Positions 54,146 to 61,319 of a stretch of DNA of 64,000 nucleotides are shown in pieces. Every line of letters begins with the position of its first letter. Within the stretch, counting starts at the first letter, position 1. The DNA is taken from contig NZ_JAIOUV010000003.1 in assembly GCF_019931145.1 (NCBI RefSeq), positions 372,001 through 436,000 of the forward strand. The letters are read 5' to 3'. Source of the DNA: Marinicella meishanensis (GTDB lineage Bacteria > Pseudomonadota > Gammaproteobacteria > Xanthomonadales > Marinicellaceae). The notes below the pieces were generated by a model that did no database searches, was not told the origin of the DNA, and was given only the letters and a program-made list of their open reading frames with translations. Both the position numbers and the translations under genes were made by a program.

Positions 54146-56890
54146 ATGTTTAAATACGCAAAAAATTTGATTGTATGTACATTCGCGGCTGTTTTGTTGT
54201 CGGCCTGTGGCGGTAGCAGTGACAGTGGTGGTGGTTCTCCAGGGCCAGCACCTTCCAATTTGAGGATCACTTTCAATGCGGTGAAAGCCAATATTCCAGC
54301 CAACACCAATGACTATCCCATTCTGATTGACTCTCCCTTTTTGACTCAATTGAATGTAAACGTCACTTTTGATAATGGCACGGCCATTCCAGACGCCACC
54401 AACATTCAGTTGTCCACTTCAAATGTACAAGTGGCACCAATTTCTACATTGGATGATCCAGATACCACTGACATCAATGAATTCACGACTTTCTTTGGTT
54501 CCATTGGAAACGAGTCCAGTGGTGGCAATGGTACGTTTTTCATCCATGGTGCAGCAGCAGGAACCGTGACACTGACCGCTTCGGCTGTCGATCCACAAAC
54601 CAATCGAACCTCGTCTGCCAATTTCACTTACACGATTTTGCCTGGTCCCGAACCATTTGACCGTTTGGCAATTGAGCCAGTGGCCTCCACTTTGCCAGCC
54701 AATGTGTTTGGGCTGACGCCAAGGGAAGCTTTTGGTACGGTATATATGACTGAAGCCACCATCTCATTCAGAGATCCTTTGGGTAATTTTGTCAATCCAG
54801 CCACTGATGATGACACGCCCACTTTTGGGGTTGCCATCAATCCAGTGAGTGTGGCGGCATTCTCAACATTGGATGATCCAGAAACGGTTGACGATGGGGA
54901 TCCATTGACCGAGGAAAATGAAATATTCATCCTACTGGGTCAAGGACCGGTGGATGTGGTGGCCGGTCGTGCAACCATCTTCATATGGGCTGACAGCCCA
55001 GGTGTGGCGACCATTACGGCCAGTGCATTCGACCAATTCACGCAACAAAATATCAGTGCACAATTCGATATTGTGGTCGACAATGGCCCGGTGGATTTAC
55101 CGACCATCATTCAAGTGGCCGGCTCAGGCGCCAACTACATCAATGGTTCTGGCGGTCCACAAAGCCAAGTCATCCAAGTTTTTGTTGATGCGGCTCCGAA
55201 TGTGCCGGTACCCAATCCCAATGGCTTTAACAATGTGATGATTGACATCACCACAGATCAGGCCAACAGCGGTGAGAAATTGTCCGGTGTGAATGCCCAA
55301 GGCTTGTCAGTAGAAGGCACCAGCATCAGCATCGATACCGCCAACGGCGTGGGCTCATTTCAGTTACTCAGTGGCAATGAACCCAACACCGTGATCATGA
55401 CTGTGACCACTGACCGCGCTGATAACAATGTTGACAATGGACTGCAAGATCCATTAACCGCACAAGATAATTTTGTGATCAGTGATGGCGTGCTATTCGG
55501 TTTAGACATCACCACACCAAACATCAATAATTTGTTCATCAATCGCGTTGATGGCGGTGTGGCAGGTACCGGTGGAATCGGAAATCTGGACGGCAGTTAC
55601 AGCATCACAGTGAGTGCCATTGGTACCGACAAAGGCGGTAATCCTGCCTTGCCACAAACCGTACAATTCGGTCTGATTGACAGCCCAGTCATTGGATTCC
55701 CACAAGACGGTCCTGGTACCTTTGTGAATTCAAGCAATGATGGCGATCCTGAAGAAGGCGGTGACTTGTTCACTTCATTGAGTGGTGATTTCATCAATGG
55801 CACGGCTGAAGTCCAGCCTGGCGATACCTTGATGGTCTTTGGTGAAGAAATCTTGCGCAATGAAGATTTGGAAAGTGCCGTGACGGTTGAGAACATCTTG
55901 TCTGACACCTCTTTGCGAATCTCTGAAACATTCAATCGCAATGATTTGTCCGGAACCATCATCAATGATTTGGACATCTTCCCTTACATCATTGGTCGTG
56001 CGGTCGATGGCAACATCAATGCCGTGGCCATCATCGACGAAAATGGTGTGGCTTCAACTGAGTTGAACTACCCAGTGTCCAAGCTGGGCAAAATCACCAG
56101 TATATATGCCAAAGGCCAAGGTGCTACGGTCAACGGTGTGACCCGTTCAGTGACTGATGTGGAGTTGATGTTGTACCCAGGTGCAGGATCCATTCCAGGA
56201 ACCGAATTGACCCCAATCATCACGGTGTCTCCAACCATCATTCCGGCCAATGAAACCACACCAGTCACTGTTTGCGTGCTGGATGCAGCAAGACATCCGA
56301 TCCAAGGTGCCGATGTGTCTTGGGCCTTTGTGGGCGGAAATGGTACCGGTGAAATTGATGGCGTCACAGGCTCAGGTGTGATGGAAAATCGCACAGGACC
56401 TGATGGCTGTGCCACAGGTCAAGCCACAGTTACCGGCGTCATTGATGCCGATGAAAACACGGGCTTCATCTTCAATGTGGGTTCCATCTCTTGTTTGGTT
56501 GATGACGCGACAGTTTGTATTCAGGTGGCCAGTCCTGGTGCCATTTACCTGTCTGCAGCACCTGCTTTCCACAATTCAAGTGGGGTGAAGATCATCAGCT
56601 TGTTCCTGTTCAATGGCAACGGACAAGGCATTGCCAATGTCCCATTGTTTGGTTCATGTATGTCAAACGGTGGACAATTGGTGGTTCAAGTACAACCGGG
56701 TTCCACCGATGAGAACGGCATGGCCACCGCCAATGTATTGGCTGGTTTGGATGGCATCAATGAATCCTTCTCAGGAACTTGTGAATTCACCACAGGATCT
56801 GGTGAACCCACTGCCACGGTACAGTTCAATGGACAAGACTTGTGTGTCATCGGTGTATCACCGAATGTACCACCAGGCTGTGGTCCATAA
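54146..56890 (+). CDS. large Ig-like repeat lipoprotein downstream of pilQ
   Basis: A 914-residue exported lipoprotein I do not recognise beyond its domain type. The signal peptide ends in lipobox LSAC (Cys21, then Gly), followed by a Ser/Gly-rich tether. The rest is beta-rich and full of Asn, Thr and Gly, in the manner of bacterial Ig-like (Big) domains. Two segments share a marker STLDDP near residues 100 and 240 (the DNA ACATTGGATGATCCAGA repeats exactly at about 54447 and 54867), giving a repeat of ~140 residues. The last third adds an Ig-like domain (PITVSPTIIPANET) and about nine cysteines. It begins 20 bases after pilQ and ends at a terminator, so it is probably part of the pil operon. 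Confidence 0.75.
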   Translation: MFKYAKNLIVCTFAAVLLSACGGSSDSGGGSPGPAPSNLRITFNAVKANIPANTNDYPILIDSPFLTQLNVNVTFDNGTAIPDATNIQLSTSNVQVAPISTLDDPDTTDINEFTTFFGSIGNESSGGNGTFFIHGAAAGTVTLTASAVDPQTNRTSSANFTYTILPGPEPFDRLAIEPVASTLPANVFGLTPREAFGTVYMTEATISFRDPLGNFVNPATDDDTPTFGVAINPVSVAAFSTLDDPETVDDGDPLTEENEIFILLGQGPVDVVAGRATIFIWADSPGVATITASAFDQFTQQNISAQFDIVVDNGPVDLPTIIQVAGSGANYINGSGGPQSQVIQVFVDAAPNVPVPNPNGFNNVMIDITTDQANSGEKLSGVNAQGLSVEGTSISIDTANGVGSFQLLSGNEPNTVIMTVTTDRADNNVDNGLQDPLTAQDNFVISDGVLFGLDITTPNINNLFINRVDGGVAGTGGIGNLDGSYSITVSAIGTDKGGNPALPQTVQFGLIDSPVIGFPQDGPGTFVNSSNDGDPEEGGDLFTSLSGDFINGTAEVQPGDTLMVFGEEILRNEDLESAVTVENILSDTSLRISETFNRNDLSGTIINDLDIFPYIIGRAVDGNINAVAIIDENGVASTELNYPVSKLGKITSIYAKGQGATVNGVTRSVTDVELMLYPGAGSIPGTELTPIITVSPTIIPANETTPVTVCVLDAARHPIQGADVSWAFVGGNGTGEIDGVTGSGVMENRTGPDGCATGQATVTGVIDADENTGFIFNVGSISCLVDDATVCIQVASPGAIYLSAAPAFHNSSGVKIISLFLFNGNGQGIANVPLFGSCMSNGGQLVVQVQPGSTDENGMATANVLAGLDGINESFSGTCEFTTGSGEPTATVQFNGQDLCVIGVSPNVPPGCGP

Positions 56891-56907
56891 AGGAACAACA
56901 ACCCATC

Positions 56908-56939
56908 AAAAGGCCTGTCGAATGACAGGCCTTTTTTTT
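56908..56939 (+). terminator. rho-independent terminator of the pilM-Q operon
   Basis: AGGCCTGTC (56911-56919) and GACAGGCCT (56924-56932) form a perfect 9-bp stem with loop GAAT and a run of eight T. Confidence 0.95.
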
Positions 56940-56962
56940 GCAATGACTAAATGCACATGAAG

Positions 56963-56990
56963 TTCACAAATTTATCCGTACAATTAAAAT
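56963..56990 (+). promoter_or_regulatory. candidate promoter of the RND efflux operon
   Basis: TTCACA (56963-56968) and TAAAAT (56985-56990) with 16 bases between lie 17 bases before the adaptor ATG. The match is moderate and it is the only such pair in the short gap between the terminator and the gene. Confidence 0.4.
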
Positions 56991-57006
56991 TTCTGAACTT
57001 TCACCA

Positions 57007-58089
57007 ATGAGCGTTATGAGATTTTACTTTGTAATCAGTGCGATGCTGCTGTTGTCTGCTTGTGGAGGCAGACCAGCATCTGATGCCAATGATCAAGCCA
57101 ACAAGGACCCGCAAGATGACGACAAAGATAAAGTGGTCATCAATGTGGAAACCGCCCAAAGTTATTTGGGAAATTCAGTGGCCACATTCAGGTCAACGGC
57201 CATCCTCGAAGCCGATAAAGCAGCCGAAGTCACCACCAAAACATCGGGCATCATCTTAGACATCTTGGTCGAAGAAGGTGAATTGGTTGAGCAAGACCAA
57301 GTGTTGTTGGTGTTGGAGTCTGATGATCAGGAACTGGCAGTGAAGTCAGCCAAAGCCAACTATGACAAAAGCCTGAACAATTTCAACCGGGCTGAACAGC
57401 TGATTGAAAAAGGCCTGACCAACCGGGAGCAAATCGATAACTTAAAATTTGAGACCCGTTCATTGAAAGCTGCATTGGATCAAGCCAAAATGAATTTATC
57501 CCACACCCAAGTCAAAGCCCCTTTTGCCGGCACAGTGGTGAAACGACACGTTAAAATTGGCAACTTGATTCAAAACGCCACGTCGGTGTTCGAAGTGGTT
57601 GATTTCAATTCACTGCAAGCTAAAATTGATGTGCCTGAACACCATTGGAGTATCATGCGTGCTGGACTGGATGTGACTTTTGATTTCGATGCCTTGGCCA
57701 ATCAAATGGTGACCGGGAAGATCATACGGGTCAGTCCGGTGATTGACTCTTCTTCCGGTACCTTTCAAGTCACTGTGGCGGTTGACAACAGCGCCCAAAA
57801 TCTCAGACCGGGATTGTTTGCCAAAGCCAACATCATTTTTGATCAACGGGATGAAGTGGTGTTGGTGGATAAAGATGCCATCATCCGCGAAGATGAACTG
57901 TCCTTTGTCTATACCTTGCTGGAAGACAATGAACTGAAAAAACAAGCCGTGACACTGGGTTATGAAATGCCTGACTCATTCGAAATTGTCAGTGGTTTGG
58001 AGGCCGGACAAACGGTGGTTACCACAGGTAAAAATAACCTGACCCCCGATGTCAAAGTCAATGTGGTTAATTACGACGCCAGCTTATGA
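57007..58089 (+). CDS. RND efflux periplasmic adaptor (MFP) lipoprotein
   Basis: A 360-residue membrane fusion protein that bridges inner-membrane pumps and an outer-membrane channel. Lipobox LSAC (Cys19), an acidic Asp/Lys linker, then the lipoyl half (TTKTSGIILDILVEEGELVEQ), an alpha hairpin with ANYDKSLNNFNRAEQLIEKGL, the second lipoyl half (THTQVKAPFAGTVVKRHVKIGNL) and the beta-barrel and membrane-proximal parts. It overlaps the first permease by ATGA. No outer-membrane channel gene is in the window. Confidence 0.92.
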   Translation: MSVMRFYFVISAMLLLSACGGRPASDANDQANKDPQDDDKDKVVINVETAQSYLGNSVATFRSTAILEADKAAEVTTKTSGIILDILVEEGELVEQDQVLLVLESDDQELAVKSAKANYDKSLNNFNRAEQLIEKGLTNREQIDNLKFETRSLKAALDQAKMNLSHTQVKAPFAGTVVKRHVKIGNLIQNATSVFEVVDFNSLQAKIDVPEHHWSIMRAGLDVTFDFDALANQMVTGKIIRVSPVIDSSSGTFQVTVAVDNSAQNLRPGLFAKANIIFDQRDEVVLVDKDAIIREDELSFVYTLLEDNELKKQAVTLGYEMPDSFEIVSGLEAGQTVVTTGKNNLTPDVKVNVVNYDASL

Positions 58090-61000
58090 TTGAAGGCATA
58101 TCACGGTTTGCCACCAATCGCCGGGTCACCGTGGCGATGTTGGCTTTTGGGGTGTTCATTTTTGGCTTGATCGCATTGTTTAAGATGCCGGTCACACTGC
58201 TGCCTTCACTGGAATACCCGACCTTAACCATCCGCACGGAATATGAAAACACCGGTCCTGAGGAGATGGAGTTACTGATCACCAAACCGTTGGAAGAAAG
58301 TGTGGGGGTGGTCAAAGGTCTGAATAAAATCTATTCCACTTCGACCACCGGTCGATCAGATGTGAAATTACAGTTTCATTGGGATGCGGACATGAAGCAG
58401 GCAGCTTATGATGTGCGAGATCGGATGGATGCCGTACAGCTGCCACTGGATGTGGAATCACCGATTTTACTGCGTTTCAACCCATCCACCGATCCCATCA
58501 TGCAATTGTCGTTCAGCCGGGCAGGGCAATCTGACAATCCCGAAGACCTGAAAAAATTACGCACCTACGCCGACCATGATCTGAAGAAGAAATTAGACCC
58601 CATCGCTGGGGTGGCCGCGATCAAAGTCAGCGGCGGTTACGAAAAAGAAATAGAGATCTTACCCGATCAGTTCAAACTGGCGCAGTTGGGATTGACCATC
58701 AACGACATTTCCAATCGGTTGCGACAGGAAAACATCAATTTATCTGGTGGCGCCATCAAACAAGGCAGCAAATTGTTTTTGGTACGCACCGTCAATCAGT
58801 TTCAAGACATTCAATCGATTCAAAACCTGATCATTGCCAATGTCAACAACCGCACGATCAAAGTGCAGGATGTGGCCACGGTATTTTTGGGCCACAAAGA
58901 CCGCAAATCCATCAATCGACTGAATGGACAGGAAGCCATTGAGATAGCCATTTACAAAGAAGGTGACAGCAACACCGTGGCGGTGGCCAAAGCCGTCAAA
59001 GAAAAAATCGCCGATCTCAAAGACCGTTTGCCCCCTGGCACCACCATTGAAGTCATCGATGACCAATCGGCGTTCATTGAAGATGCCATCGACAACGTCA
59101 TCAACGCCGCCTGGATTGGTGGTTTGTTGGCCATTTTGATCATCTACTTGTTTTTGCGTGATTTTGTTGCCACCATCATCATTGGCTTGCTGATTCCCGT
59201 CTCGGTGATTGCCGGCTTCTTTTTCATGTATCGCGCGGGCGTGAGCTTCAACATCATGTCATTGGGGGGTGTGGCATTGGCCGTGGGCTTGCTGGTGGAC
59301 AATGGCATTGTGGTGTTGGAAAACATTGCTTCAAAAATGAAGTCAAAGCAAGATCCCGTGACCGCGGTCAGGGCCGGCACCAATGAAGTGGGTGGTGCCA
59401 TTGTGGCCAGTACCTTCACCACCATTGCGGTGTTTTTACCGTTGGTTTTTGTGCAAGGCATTGCCGGGCAACTGTTCAAGGATCAGGCGTTGACCGTGAC
59501 CTTCACTTTGTTGGTGTCACTGGTGTTTGCCTTGATCTTAATTCCGATGCTGTCCAGTTTAAAACACCGCCGCACCGGGCTGGTCCATGACACCGGTGAA
59601 GTCGAATATCAACCCAGGACCCGGATTGGTGCCAAATTGCGGTCGGGCCGCATCAAAACCGCCAATGGCATATTGGATGGCTTGGTGTTTTTGATTTCCA
59701 TTCCATTTGTGTTGCTGCTCAATGGTTTGAAGTGGTTGCTGGTGATACCCGCGGCCATGGTCAACGCCATGTTCAATGCCTTGGCGGCTTTGTATGCCCG
59801 CATGTTACCTTGGGCCTTGAACAATCGTTTGGTGGTGATGTTCCTGGCATTGCTGTTTTTGTCATTGAGTGCGATGTTGGTGCCTCGCATTGGGATTGAA
59901 TTGATTCCTGACATGGATGCCAACCAAGTACGCATCAATTATAAATTGCCGGAAGGTGAAACGCTGGAATCAACAGATCGTTTCTTCCGCCGCATCAGCC
60001 AACAAGTCGAAGCCATTGACTCGGTGGAGATGGTGTTCGGTTACAGTGGTGAGGGTAACTTGTTGGACACATCCACCTTGTCGGGTGGGGAAAATTCCGG
60101 ACAAATATCGATCAACCTGAAAGCCGGAGCCGACAAAGTACAGGTGCAAAAGCAAGTACTGGATTTGATCAATCAAGTGCCTGGTTTACAAAGCGAACTG
60201 AAAACCGGACAATTTTTTGATTTGGCCAAACCGATTGAAATTGAATTGATTGGCAATGACCTCGGCTTGCTCAAAGACAATGCCGTGCGATTGTCTAAAC
60301 TGTTGTTGGCTGATGACCATTTCATCAATGTGGATGATGGGGTTGAAGTGGGCAATCCAGAAGTGCAGCTGTTCTTTGATCAAGAGAAGATTTCGGCCTT
60401 GGGCATGAATGTGGTCGATGTGGCCAACAATGTGGTCAACAAAGTACTCGGAAAAGTCGAAACCACTGTGCACTGGCAAGATCAGAAGATGGATTTGCGG
60501 GTTCGCACTGTGGCCAACCAAAGGGATTCGATTGAAGACATCCGCAACCTCATCATCAACCCCAACAACACCGCGCCCATCATGTTGTCTGATGTGGCCA
60601 CCGTGAAAATAGCCGAAGGTCCTGGACACATATTGCGGCGCAACCAAGACCGCACTGTGGTGGTTTCTGCTGACATCCGTGATTTGGCCTTGAATGATGC
60701 AGTGGAAGCGGTGAATGACATGATTCAGCAAGCCAACATCCACCCCTTGGTGGCCACCCGGGTCACCGGACAAAATGAAGACTTGCAAGCCTCCAACCAG
60801 TCCATGGTTTTTGCCTTGGCCCTGGCGGTGTTTTTGGTGTACATGATTTTGGCCTCACAATTCGAATCATTTGTGCACCCATTTGTCATCCTGTTTTCTG
60901 TGCCATTGGCGTTTGTCGGCGCCATCTTTGCTTTGTATTTAACCGGCACGGCCATTTCGGTGGTGGTGTTCATCGGCTTAATCATGTTGGCCGGGATTGT

Positions 61001-61319
61001 GGTCAACAACGCCATTGTGTTGATTGACATCATCAAACAATCGATCGACAAAGGTATGCACAAAACCCAGGCCATCATCGAAGCCGGGCGCTCTCGATTG
61101 CGGCCCATCATCATGACCACCATGACCACCGTACTGGGCTTGTTGCCCATGGTCATCACTTTGGGTGACTCCAGTGCCGGCGCGGAAATCAGGGCCCCCA
61201 TGGCCATCACCGTGATCGGTGGTCTGTTGGTGTCCACATTCTTGACTTTGATCGTCATTCCAGTGATGTTTTCACTGTTCACCAGAGATTCTCATGAAAC
61301 CAAGCAACCCAGCCAATGA
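58086..61319 (+). CDS. RND efflux permease, first of a tandem pair
   Basis: A 1077-residue inner-membrane proton antiporter of the HAE (AcrB-like) family. It has two periplasmic halves, and TM4 has the proton-relay motif LLVDNGIVVLEN (one aspartate; AcrB has two adjacent). The TM10 segment reads AGIVVNNAIVLIDIIKQ. Between TM6 and TM7 (about residues 528-565) there is an extra hydrophobic stretch (GLVFLISIPFVLLLNGLKW and more). That is unusual for AcrB. The substrate cannot be read from sequence. The second permease overlaps its end. Confidence 0.9.
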   Translation: MIEGISRFATNRRVTVAMLAFGVFIFGLIALFKMPVTLLPSLEYPTLTIRTEYENTGPEEMELLITKPLEESVGVVKGLNKIYSTSTTGRSDVKLQFHWDADMKQAAYDVRDRMDAVQLPLDVESPILLRFNPSTDPIMQLSFSRAGQSDNPEDLKKLRTYADHDLKKKLDPIAGVAAIKVSGGYEKEIEILPDQFKLAQLGLTINDISNRLRQENINLSGGAIKQGSKLFLVRTVNQFQDIQSIQNLIIANVNNRTIKVQDVATVFLGHKDRKSINRLNGQEAIEIAIYKEGDSNTVAVAKAVKEKIADLKDRLPPGTTIEVIDDQSAFIEDAIDNVINAAWIGGLLAILIIYLFLRDFVATIIIGLLIPVSVIAGFFFMYRAGVSFNIMSLGGVALAVGLLVDNGIVVLENIASKMKSKQDPVTAVRAGTNEVGGAIVASTFTTIAVFLPLVFVQGIAGQLFKDQALTVTFTLLVSLVFALILIPMLSSLKHRRTGLVHDTGEVEYQPRTRIGAKLRSGRIKTANGILDGLVFLISIPFVLLLNGLKWLLVIPAAMVNAMFNALAALYARMLPWALNNRLVVMFLALLFLSLSAMLVPRIGIELIPDMDANQVRINYKLPEGETLESTDRFFRRISQQVEAIDSVEMVFGYSGEGNLLDTSTLSGGENSGQISINLKAGADKVQVQKQVLDLINQVPGLQSELKTGQFFDLAKPIEIELIGNDLGLLKDNAVRLSKLLLADDHFINVDDGVEVGNPEVQLFFDQEKISALGMNVVDVANNVVNKVLGKVETTVHWQDQKMDLRVRTVANQRDSIEDIRNLIINPNNTAPIMLSDVATVKIAEGPGHILRRNQDRTVVVSADIRDLALNDAVEAVNDMIQQANIHPLVATRVTGQNEDLQASNQSMVFALALAVFLVYMILASQFESFVHPFVILFSVPLAFVGAIFALYLTGTAISVVVFIGLIMLAGIVVNNAIVLIDIIKQSIDKGMHKTQAIIEAGRSRLRPIIMTTMTTVLGLLPMVITLGDSSAGAEIRAPMAITVIGGLLVSTFLTLIVIPVMFSLFTRDSHETKQPSQ

